Source: Verrucomicrobiales bacterium
Lineage (GTDB): Bacteria; Verrucomicrobiota; Verrucomicrobiia; Verrucomicrobiales; DEV007
Reading direction: 5' to 3'
Assembly: GCA_003232855.1 (NCBI GenBank)
Contig: QIKC01000310.1
Coordinates: forward strand, 1 to 5,545
Length of the DNA: 5,545 nt
Under the pieces are notes generated by a model that was not told the origin of the DNA, did no database searches, and saw nothing but the letters and a program-made list of their open reading frames with translations. Numbering within the stretch: position 1 is the stretch's first letter; each line of letters begins with the position of its first letter. A program made the translations under genes and the position numbers. Of this stretch, positions 1 to 5,545 are shown in pieces.

Positions 1-659
1 CGCTCCCAATCGCCCTGAAACACCGCCGACGGCACGTGCCGATTCTCCGCCAGGCTGCCGCCGATCGACGAGTGAATACCGATCACCTCGCCGTCGAGAT
101 TAAACATCGGCCCGCCAGAATCACCACCGACGAGCGTACAGTCGGATCCAAACATGCCGCCACGCCCCTTACTAATAATCCGCCCGAGCCTCACCGGCGG
201 CGTGCGATTCAGGTCGTAACCGCCGGGGTGCCCCATCGCCACCACCCAATCACCGAGTTCGACTTTCTCCGAATCGCCGATCTCCACATGCGGCCACTTG
301 CCCTCCTCGACGATCATCGCCAGCCCCGCATCGCGTGAGCGATTAGCGCCCAGCGAGCGCCCCTTCACACTGCGACCGTCGGGAAAAATAATCCTCAAAT
401 CATGGCCGGCCGCGTCGGTGACGTGTCCCGCCGTCATGATCAAACCGTCCTCGCTGATCACCACGCCGCTGCCAGTGGCCGGCTGATCGACACCGATGAT
501 GGCGACCACTGCGGGCATCACCTTCTCCACCAGCGCCTTGACCTTGCTCTCGCGTTCCTTAAGCACATCGACCGACCCGGCGAAAGAGCTGGCCAACAAA
601 GCGGCGCAAATACTAATAAAAATTACCGATGGAGAGAAGGGGGATTTCATTTTTGTCAT
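1..659 (-). CDS. Secreted trypsin-like (HtrA-type, S1C) serine protease, 3' end beyond window
   Basis: Translating the minus strand from the ATG at 659 gives 219 residues with no stop before the left edge. Residues about 1-27 form a signal peptide: MTKMK basic start, hydrophobic stretch 11-23, and a possible cleavage after SSFA. The trypsin-fold domain begins near residue 47 (VMPAVVAI). All three catalytic residues are visible: His79 in TAGHV, Asp110 in SRDAGLAM and Ser181 in GGDSGGP. Loops such as SGVVISEDGLIMTAGHV and DWVVAMGHPGGY are typical of the HtrA/DegP branch, so the protein should act outside the cytoplasmic membrane as a protease or quality-control factor. Any PDZ domain would lie past the edge. 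The start is uncertain: in-frame ATGs also lie at 683 and 650, and 659 has only a weak GGA close upstream. The gene follows the exporter on the same strand after 91 bases without an obvious terminator. The substrate is unknown. Confidence 0.88.
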   Translation of the reverse strand, partial: MTKMKSPFSPSVIFISICAALLASSFAGSVDVLKERESKVKALVEKVMPAVVAIIGVDQPATGSGVVISEDGLIMTAGHVTDAAGHDLRIIFPDGRSVKGRSLGANRSRDAGLAMIVEEGKWPHVEIGDSEKVELGDWVVAMGHPGGYDLNRTPPVRLGRIISKGRGGMFGSDCTLVGGDSGGPMFNLDGEVIGIHSSIGGSLAENRHVPSAVFQGDWE

Positions 660-750
660 AATTCCGCGTGGTCTGAAAGGCATAGCCCAAAGACTGGTTT
701 CAAAGGGAAGAGCGACCTAGCGCACGGGTTTTGTCTGGCGAACATCATGC

Positions 751-3129
751 TTAAACGCCTCGACGGGAGCGGCGTGCCAGCAGTCGCCACCACGCCGGCA
801 GCAGGAAGACGGCGACGATCATGGTGATGACGATGCCCAACGCACAAACCTTCCCGAGGCTGGCCAGCCCGGCGTTATTGGCGAAGGCGAGCGAGCCAAA
901 ACCGATCGCCGTGGACACCCCACAGAACACCAACGCGCGACCTGTCCCCCTCCACACCGCAGCCGCCGCTCCGTCATGGCGGCGCAGCGCGGCGATCATG
1001 TGGATCGTGTAATCAATCCCCGTGCCGAGCAGCAGCGGGAAAGCACACACGTTCAAAAGGTTCCAACCCCACCCCGCCAATCGCATCGCCGCCATCAACG
1101 ACACAGCGGCCACCACAAATACTCCATAGGCCAAAACAATATCGCGCCGGTTGCGAAACACGATCGCTAACATTACCATCAATCCGCACAGCACCGGCAG
1201 GAACACCACCCGCAGATCGCGCAGCACTAACGGTTCCACCGCGGATCCGAGCGCCCCCCAATCCGCCAGGTAGACGCCTGCGGTCGCGGCAAACGCCGCC
1301 CGCACTTGCGTGGCACGTCCCTCGGCGATCCGCAGCAGACCCAGCGCCGCCACGCTTTCCCCGCCCTCGCTAACCGCCCGCGCGAACTCCTCAGCCGCCG
1401 CCGCCCCGAGCGGCCGCACCGGTCGGCGTTCACTGGCCAGCATTCCGCGCCATGCGCCGAACACCCCTTGAAGCAAATCCACTGCCTCCGACTCGAAGCT
1501 CTCACCCAACTCACGAACCAGCCTCGCCTCCTCCCGCAGCAATGTTTCGACCCGTTCCGCGTTCGCCCCCTGACGCCGTGCCGATGGCACGAGCTGCGGC
1601 AGAAAAGTCGCTGCCGAAAGCGCCCCGGACTCTAACAAATCCGTAACGATTACGTCGGCCTCATCGCTGCGCTCGACGAGCACCTCGAAATCGGGCGCAA
1701 CGATCACCAGCGGCAGAGCCTCCGGCCCGCCGGTGGCGAGTCGTTGCCCCATCCTCGCGAAAGTCGCATCGGCAGCGCCGGGCGGCGGGCGCAGAACGTC
1801 AAACCCGGGATCCAGGCTAGGAACTCCCAAAATCGCTAACACCCCGAAGGCGCTACCGACGAGGAACACCGACAACCCGATCGGCATCCGCCCCCGCCCC
1901 CTCGCGCCGCCGACATCCGCAGTCGGCATCGGGTTCTTGCGCCCCAGCTTAGCCGCTAGTGGCCCGAACCCCCATAACATGACCACTGCCCCGATCGACA
2001 GCCCGAGCGCGACGAGCAACCCGAGTTCCCGAATTCCTGGCAAGCTGCTCAAACCCAGCGATGCAAAAACCGCCACCGTCGTCGCCGCCGCCCACAGCAC
2101 ACCCGGCCCGACCGCCCTCCGCAACGCGACAAAACTCCCCGACCCGACCCGCGCTTCTTGATAAAGAATCACTCCGTAATCCACCACCAACCCCACCAGG
2201 ATCGCCGCGAAACCAACACTCATCACGCTCAGCTCGCCGACCATAAAAGATCCCAATACCACGGTCGCACAAAGGCAGATCACCAAGCAGAGCAAGATCG
2301 CCACCAGCGGCACGACGCGCCGGTGCAGCAACCAAAACAGCAGGTGGATCAAGACGGCTGCGGCGATCAAAGAAGCGGTCATGTCGCGCTGGATGCCACC
2401 GCCGATCTCAGCGGCGAAGACCGGCTCGCCAGTGTAACCCACGACCAAATCAACGACCGCCGTCTCCTGCTGCCGCCACTCCCCCACCGCCGAGCGCAGC
2501 CGCCCGATCCACGCCGCAGCCTCGTTGTAGCCCATCCCCGCAGCCACCGGCGCCACGTAGAGCACGCGAAACAAACCATCCTCCGACACGAATCTGTCAC
2601 CTTCGCCAAATCCGTCGGCGCCCACAGCAGGCGGGCGCAACAAACCAAACGGATCGTAAGCAGCCTGCGCCAACTCCAAACCATCGATGCCGAATGCGAG
2701 TTCCTCCATCGCCGCCCCGATCGCCGCCTCGCTCTCCCCCTCCGCCAGGCGCGTGGCGAGATCTCGCAGCGCACCCGCCTCGCCATTAAACCACAGGTAA
2801 GCCGGAATCTCCACTGCCGCGCCCGCGTCCTCCTGCCAAAATGGACGCCACTCGACCCCCTCCACCAACCCGCCCCGGGATTCGAGCCACTCCGCCAGTG
2901 AAGCCGCCGTTACCTCTAACAATTCCGCGTCAGCAGATTCCGATTCGAGAGTGATCAGCATTTCGCCATCGCCGACGAAATGCTCCATCAACACCCGCAA
3001 TCCCCTCACCTCCTGCAGATCGTCCGGAAGCAAATCCAGCGGCTCGACGTTGAACGACAGGCGGCTGATGGCGAACACCACCAGCCCCAGCGTAGCGCCA
3101 GCCAGCAACAGTGCGCGACAGCGCGTCAT
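751..3129 (-). CDS. RND/MMPL-superfamily exporter, 12 predicted transmembrane helices
   Basis: A complete membrane transporter with the two-fold RND layout (numbers count from the alternative TTG start at 3150; subtract 7 for the ATG at 3129). Helix 1 is near 11-29, followed by an extracytoplasmic loop to about 255, helices 2-6 near 257-402, helix 7 near 424-443, a second large loop to about 645, and helices 8-12 near 646-791. The two proton-relay helices carry the expected Gly/Asp-Tyr signatures: GLVVDYGVILY with Asp324 and GTGIDYTIHM with Asp713. This matches the 'predicted exporter' class that includes HpnN-like and aryl-polyene-cluster transporters, which move lipids or lipid-like products at the inner membrane using the proton gradient. 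The substrate cannot be read from sequence. I chose the ATG at 3129 because a GGAG lies 11 bases upstream and the protein then opens MTRCRALLLAG directly before helix 1; the TTG at 3150 directly follows an in-frame stop. It is divergent from the chorismatase gene, and the protease gene follows on the same strand. Confidence 0.92.
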   Translation of the reverse strand: MTRCRALLLAGATLGLVVFAISRLSFNVEPLDLLPDDLQEVRGLRVLMEHFVGDGEMLITLESESADAELLEVTAASLAEWLESRGGLVEGVEWRPFWQEDAGAAVEIPAYLWFNGEAGALRDLATRLAEGESEAAIGAAMEELAFGIDGLELAQAAYDPFGLLRPPAVGADGFGEGDRFVSEDGLFRVLYVAPVAAGMGYNEAAAWIGRLRSAVGEWRQQETAVVDLVVGYTGEPVFAAEIGGGIQRDMTASLIAAAVLIHLLFWLLHRRVVPLVAILLCLVICLCATVVLGSFMVGELSVMSVGFAAILVGLVVDYGVILYQEARVGSGSFVALRRAVGPGVLWAAATTVAVFASLGLSSLPGIRELGLLVALGLSIGAVVMLWGFGPLAAKLGRKNPMPTADVGGARGRGRMPIGLSVFLVGSAFGVLAILGVPSLDPGFDVLRPPPGAADATFARMGQRLATGGPEALPLVIVAPDFEVLVERSDEADVIVTDLLESGALSAATFLPQLVPSARRQGANAERVETLLREEARLVRELGESFESEAVDLLQGVFGAWRGMLASERRPVRPLGAAAAEEFARAVSEGGESVAALGLLRIAEGRATQVRAAFAATAGVYLADWGALGSAVEPLVLRDLRVVFLPVLCGLMVMLAIVFRNRRDIVLAYGVFVVAAVSLMAAMRLAGWGWNLLNVCAFPLLLGTGIDYTIHMIAALRRHDGAAAAVWRGTGRALVFCGVSTAIGFGSLAFANNAGLASLGKVCALGIVITMIVAVFLLPAWWRLLARRSRRGV

Positions 3130-3161
3130 AGCGTGGGGCACTCCGGGCAATTAGGCATCAT
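3126..3161 (-). other. Possible 11-residue leader ORF overlapping the exporter start (ATGA)
   Basis: On the minus strand two adjacent ATG codons at 3161 and 3158 open a frame reading MMPNCPECPTL, whose TGA stop overlaps the exporter ATG in the arrangement ATGA. Such overlaps often give translational coupling. It contains a CxxC pair (CPEC), and the GGAG that could serve the exporter lies inside it. There is no convincing ribosome binding site of its own, and an ORF of this length arises easily by chance, so this is only a candidate. Confidence 0.2.
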
Positions 3162-3181
3162 CTGAAACGGAGAAAAATCTA

Positions 3182-3204
3182 AGCTGGGAATCTTGCCGCC
3201 AGCT
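3182..3204. repeat. Short inverted repeat, possible operator
   Basis: AGCTGG and CCAGCT form a perfect 6-base dyad with an 11-base spacer in the divergent region. It could be a regulator site or a weak hairpin. The arms are short enough to be chance, but the location between two divergent starts and the contact with the DnaA-box 9-mer make it worth recording. Confidence 0.25.
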
Positions 3205-3212
3205 GTGGATAA
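3204..3212 (-). promoter_or_regulatory. Perfect DnaA-box 9-mer (TTATCCACA)
   Basis: The minus strand reads TTATCCACA, identical to the strong consensus DnaA box, immediately before the longest chorismatase start codon. DnaA bound at such sites can regulate nearby promoters as well as act at origins. I see no further boxes, AT-rich unwinding region or replication genes nearby, so an origin is not supported. A single 9-mer can also occur by chance. Confidence 0.35.
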
Positions 3213-4220
3213 ATGCGAGCAAAATTACGCGGCGGCTGTGGGCATTTGACATCTCCCCCTGCCCCCGCCAGAATGGCGCTCATCCCCCAAATGCAGGTCG
3301 CCACAGCAACGCAATCCCTAAGCATCGAATTCGGCGCCAAACGCTCAGAATGCCGATCAGTTGCGCGAACACATGGGCTGCGAATCAAGGTGCCACTGCT
3401 GGCCGGCCCCACTTTGACCCCCTTGCTCGCAGGCTGCACCGTTTCGCGAGCGGGCGAATTTTTGCTCGGCACCTGCGGCGAAAACATGGCGGGCGTGGTA
3501 TCCGTCGAGGTTTCCGGCTCGCTCGAAAACCCCACCTTCCAGCTCTATCGCGCTTTGCTCGAACACCTAGACGGACGACAAATCCATCGCGTCTGGAACT
3601 ACGTGCCCCACATCAATAGCCGTAGCGGCGTGCTCGAAAACTACCGCTCCTTCAACATCGGTCGCCACCGCGCCTTCGAGGAGCGCTTCGGCACGTCCTG
3701 CACCTCACACATGTCGCCCGCCTCGGCGATCGGCACCGACGATGACCAACTCGCCATCGCCTTCATCGCCGGAGCCCCCGGCATGCAGCACGTCGAAAAT
3801 CCCGAACAGACGCCCGCCTTCCGCTACCCCATCGAACACGGGCCGAAATCACCCAGCTTCAGCCGCGGCTCCCACGGCATCATCGACGGCAGCCCCTGCG
3901 CCTTCCTCTCCGGCACCTCCAGCATCAAAGGCCATCGCAGCATCGACGGCAACACCCTCGGCGAGCAATTCGACACCACCATCGACAACGTCCGCATCGT
4001 GCTCGCACAAATGGGATACGCCGACGCCCTAGAGGGCAGCGCCGCGCTCGACCGCCAGTTCAGCATCTACCTCCGCCACGCCGACGACCTCGGCGCCGTT
4101 CGCGAACGCTTTCGCCAAATCGTTGGCGAAGCCGGCATCGCCGCCACCCGTTTCCTGCAAGCGGATATTTGTCGCAAAGAATTACTATTGGAGATCGAGG
4201 GCACGTTCCGTAGGATCTAA
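3213..4220 (+). CDS. Chorismatase, FkbO/Hyg5/XanB2 family (probable 3-hydroxybenzoate synthase)
   Basis: The 335-residue product belongs to the chorismatases, cytoplasmic enzymes that hydrolyse chorismate to pyruvate plus 3-hydroxybenzoate (Hyg5, XanB2; XanB2 also makes 4-hydroxybenzoate) or to a dihydroxy-cyclohexadiene acid (FkbO). Family motifs run in order: RVWNYVPHIN (126-135), ENYRSFNIGRHRAFEERFG (142-160), SPASAIG (168-174), VENPEQTPAFRYP (194-206) with GPKSPSFSRG (210-219), FLSGTSSIKGHRS (231-243), and ADICRKELLLEIEGT (317-331), which holds the putative catalytic Glu327. Gly234 and Cys320 sit where, as I recall, Hyg5 has Gly and Cys and FkbO has Ala, favouring 3-hydroxybenzoate. The given start is the longest frame, directly after an in-frame TAA and with a weak GGA three bases upstream. 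Recognisable family sequence begins only near residue 35, so the ATGs at 3273 or 3291 are equally possible. The gene is divergent from the exporter and tail-to-tail with the next gene. 3-Hydroxybenzoate is a starter for aryl-polyene pigments. Confidence 0.9.
   Translation: MRAKLRGGCGHLTSPPAPARMALIPQMQVATATQSLSIEFGAKRSECRSVARTHGLRIKVPLLAGPTLTPLLAGCTVSRAGEFLLGTCGENMAGVVSVEVSGSLENPTFQLYRALLEHLDGRQIHRVWNYVPHINSRSGVLENYRSFNIGRHRAFEERFGTSCTSHMSPASAIGTDDDQLAIAFIAGAPGMQHVENPEQTPAFRYPIEHGPKSPSFSRGSHGIIDGSPCAFLSGTSSIKGHRSIDGNTLGEQFDTTIDNVRIVLAQMGYADALEGSAALDRQFSIYLRHADDLGAVRERFRQIVGEAGIAATRFLQADICRKELLLEIEGTFRRI
3246..3274 (+). promoter_or_regulatory. Sigma70-like promoter candidate for the chorismatase gene
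   Basis: A perfect TTGACA at 3246-3251 is followed after 17 bases by CAGAAT at 3269-3274, which matches four of six positions of TATAAT. If real, transcription would begin near 3281 and the chorismatase would have to start at the ATG at 3291 or later, almost without a leader. It is the best promoter-like match I found for this gene but lies inside the longest reading frame. Confidence 0.3.
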
Positions 4221-4223
4221 AGC

Positions 4224-4787
4224 TCAGCGACCAATCACCGGCGTCCAATCAATCTCAGCAACGTCCTTCCGGTACATCTCCAATTTGTAAACCGCCGTCT
4301 CGTTAGTCAAATCGATCTCAACGGCAGCGGCGAGCATGTACCCGGCGAGCAATAGATTAAGATCTCCGCCGCGGAGCATCAGGGTATCAGCCCGCGCCTG
4401 CAGCACTTCCGCCAATGTCGCCGGGCTGTACTCAGCCTCGATCTTCTTCGGTATCACGCCGCGTTTGAATTGATAGTTCGCGACCACGGCGATGCGATTA
4501 CGCGGATTCAAGTGGAGAGCCAAGCCGATGAGACGCCGCGCATTTTTCAATTTGCGGGCGTTATCCCCAGGCTTGATTTGGTTGACCACAAAAGCGGCGA
4601 TACTCGATGCCAACTTATCGCGATCGACCTCCAAAATCTCGATCTCCTCGCCAGCGAAAAGAGGCGTAGTGACCACCGGTTCGACATAGCCCGACTGCGC
4701 GAATACCCCAGCCGCCATCGCGAGAGATGCGGCGCTCGCCAGCGCCATCACGAAGGCGCGCTGTCGTCTCGGGAAACGGATAATCAT
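4224..4787 (-). CDS. Small exported protein of unknown function with TPR-like helical repeats
   Basis: I do not recognise a named family. From the ATG at 4787 the product is 187 residues. It opens with a clear signal peptide: a basic region (RFPRRQR), a hydrophobic stretch about 11-28, and a likely cleavage after VFA at residue 30. The mature part is mostly predicted helix. Two segments resemble each other at the same register, 86-110 (around LALHLNPRN) and 151-175 (around AAVEIDLTN), in the style of degenerate tetratricopeptide helices, suggesting a binding or scaffold role in the cell envelope. A GTG at 4826 would add 13 residues (Ala/Gly-rich) ahead of the signal peptide; I prefer the ATG because it gives a normal signal-peptide start, although its upstream GGCGG is weak. 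It lies 69 bases after the metallo-hydrolase stop on the same strand and may be co-transcribed with it. Its stop is three bases from the chorismatase stop. Confidence 0.75.
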   Translation of the reverse strand: MIIRFPRRQRAFVMALASAASLAMAAGVFAQSGYVEPVVTTPLFAGEEIEILEVDRDKLASSIAAFVVNQIKPGDNARKLKNARRLIGLALHLNPRNRIAVVANYQFKRGVIPKKIEAEYSPATLAEVLQARADTLMLRGGDLNLLLAGYMLAAAVEIDLTNETAVYKLEMYRKDVAEIDWTPVIGR

Positions 4788-4856
4788 AGAACCGCCATTA
4801 TCACCCGCCGCCGCCGCCTTGTCCACCCCCGCAAATTCCGACCGCCACCTCCGCGT

Positions 4857-5545
4857 TCAGAAACTCAGATGGTGCCCCTCACTCAACACGTCGAGCTGAT
4901 GGCTCAGCCCCCTCTCCGCCGCCGCCGCATGCAAGCGACGCAGCGGCTCATCCATCGGTTCGGTTCCCAACGGGAAAGTCGCATAGTGCATCGGCACCAT
5001 ACGCCGCGCCCCGACCCGAGCGAAGGCCTCCAGCGCCTGCTCCGGATCCATGTGAACCTCGCGACCGCTCGGCGATCCGTAGGCACCGATCGGCATCAGC
5101 GCCACATCGAGGTCGGGAAATCGCTCACCGATTTCCCCAAACCCGTCGAAAAGCGCGCTGTCCCCACAGTGAAAAATCGAGCGCCCGCCCGAGCGCATCA
5201 CAAAGCCACCAAACTCGCGATGCGTATCGTGAATGTTACGCGCGCCCCAGTGCCGCGCCGGAGTCAGGGTAATCTCCATACCGTCGATCTCCACCGTATC
5301 CCAGCAATCCAGCTCCACCACCTCGCCAAACCCGCGCCGCCGCACGATCGAACCGACACCGTTGGGCACCACGATCGGTTGCCCCGCAGCGATCTGCCGC
5401 AAGCTTCCCATGTGCAGGTGGTCATAGTGAGCATGAGTGACCAACACCAGATCAATCGGCGGCAGATCCTCGATCCGCACCCCCGGATGCCGCACCCGCT
5501 TGACGATCCCCAGCCAGTTCGCCCAGTTCGGATCGACCAAAATAT
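4857..5545 (-). CDS. NAPE-PLD/UlaG-like metallo-beta-lactamase-fold hydrolase, 5' end beyond window
   Basis: About 229 codons are visible, entering in frame from the right edge. The first residues read ILVDPNW, an internal strand of this family, so the TTG at 5540 is Leu and not the start; the N-terminus lies outside. Counting that Leu as 1, the dinuclear metal site is complete: His36, His38, Asp40 and His41 in THAHYDHLH, His97 in TPARHWG, Asp127 in HCGDS and His185 in PMHYATF. The stretches EDLPPIDLVLVTHAHYDH and LMPIGAY are typical of COG2220 enzymes related to N-acyl-phosphatidylethanolamine phospholipase D. Eukaryotic members cleave N-acyl phospholipids, but most bacterial members have no proven substrate, so a phosphodiesterase or lipid-hydrolase role is an inference. 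No signal peptide can be judged. The C-terminus is complete, ending in GHHLSF. The small exported protein gene follows on the same strand. Confidence 0.9.
   Translation of the reverse strand, partial: ILVDPNWANWLGIVKRVRHPGVRIEDLPPIDLVLVTHAHYDHLHMGSLRQIAAGQPIVVPNGVGSIVRRRGFGEVVELDCWDTVEIDGMEITLTPARHWGARNIHDTHREFGGFVMRSGGRSIFHCGDSALFDGFGEIGERFPDLDVALMPIGAYGSPSGREVHMDPEQALEAFARVGARRMVPMHYATFPLGTEPMDEPLRRLHAAAAERGLSHQLDVLSEGHHLSF

Larger units (their letters stand above)
3130..3212. promoter_or_regulatory. Divergent control region between exporter and chorismatase
   Basis: These 83 bases separate the exporter ATG from the longest possible chorismatase start and must carry at least part of the control signals for both genes. 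The stretch is locally richer in A and T around 3160-3180 than the flanking genes. It holds an inverted repeat (AGCTGG at 3182-3187 and CCAGCT at 3199-3204, 11-base loop) and an adjoining DnaA-box-like 9-mer. I could not find a well-spaced -35/-10 pair for the exporter on the minus strand. Confidence 0.5.

Noticed and set aside
660..750. Terminator or separate promoter between exporter and protease
   Set aside because: No stable hairpin with a T-run was found on the minus strand. A TTGAAA is present, but no -10-like hexamer lies at a normal distance.
36..827. Several overlapping plus-strand frames opposite the protease and the gap before it
   Set aside because: The minus strand here encodes a protease with a full catalytic triad; the plus-strand products have biased composition and no recognisable domain.
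2158..2901. Long plus-strand open frame of 247 codons opposite the exporter gene
   Set aside because: It is antisense to a clearly real transporter with intact motifs. Its translation is rich in His, Arg and Gln with no domain, signal or hydrophobic pattern, as expected for a mirror of GC-rich coding sequence.
3204..3212. Replication origin at the DnaA box
   Set aside because: Only one box is seen, with no box cluster, no AT-rich unwinding element and no dnaA, dnaN, gidA or parAB gene nearby.
3179..3535. Minus-strand 118-codon frame covering the divergent region and the start of the chorismatase gene
   Set aside because: It overlaps the chorismatase coding sequence in antisense, shows no family motif, and its composition looks like a shadow frame.
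5538..5540. TTG as the start of the metallo-hydrolase
   Set aside because: Coding continues in frame to the right edge and the residues around it (ILVDPNW) match an internal strand of the family, so the true start lies outside.
1..5545. Mobile element, CRISPR array or structural RNA
   Set aside because: No transposase or integrase motif, no regularly spaced repeats, no long terminal inverted repeats, and no tRNA- or riboswitch-like fold were noticed; nearly all the sequence is accounted for by ordinary genes.

Overview
The window is a GC-rich, gene-dense bacterial segment carrying five protein-coding genes, two of them cut by the window edges. No rRNA, tRNA, CRISPR array, insertion sequence or phage gene is seen. 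The organism cannot be fixed from the sequence alone. The GC-rich coding, scarce Shine-Dalgarno sequences, a secreted trypsin-like protease of HtrA type and a small exported protein with degenerate helical repeats are compatible with the Planctomycetota/Verrucomicrobiota group, perhaps Verrucomicrobiota. That is a low-confidence inference; Proteobacteria cannot be excluded.

Layout from left to right. (1) Positions 1-659, minus strand: N-terminal part of a secreted trypsin-fold serine protease with a complete His-Asp-Ser triad; its 3' end lies beyond the left edge. (2) Positions 751-3129, minus strand: a complete 12-helix RND/MMPL-type exporter that reads towards the protease gene with a 91-base gap and no visible terminator, so the two may share a transcript. 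(3) About 3130-3212: a short divergent control region holding a perfect DnaA-box 9-mer, a small inverted repeat and, just inside the next reading frame, a TTGACA promoter-like element. (4) Positions 3213-4220, plus strand: a chorismatase of the FkbO/Hyg5/XanB2 family, which hydrolyses chorismate; its active-site residues look like the 3-hydroxybenzoate-forming subclass. (5) Positions 4224-4787, minus strand: a small exported protein of unknown function, whose stop codon lies only three bases from the chorismatase stop. (6) Positions 4857-5545, minus strand: most of an NAPE-PLD-like metallo-beta-lactamase-fold hydrolase, whose 5' end is beyond the right edge.

How they may work together: the chorismatase and the exporter are divergently arranged around one control region. 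In known aryl-polyene (xanthomonadin-like) pathways, 3-hydroxybenzoate from a XanB2-type chorismatase is a starter unit, and an RND-type exporter of the same broad class is commonly encoded nearby. This makes a pigment or phenolic-lipid locus the most attractive reading, but no ketosynthase, acyl carrier protein, AMP ligase or acyltransferase gene is present in this window, so it remains a hypothesis. The metallo-hydrolase and the small exported protein form a separate minus-strand pair with no evident functional link to the chorismatase.
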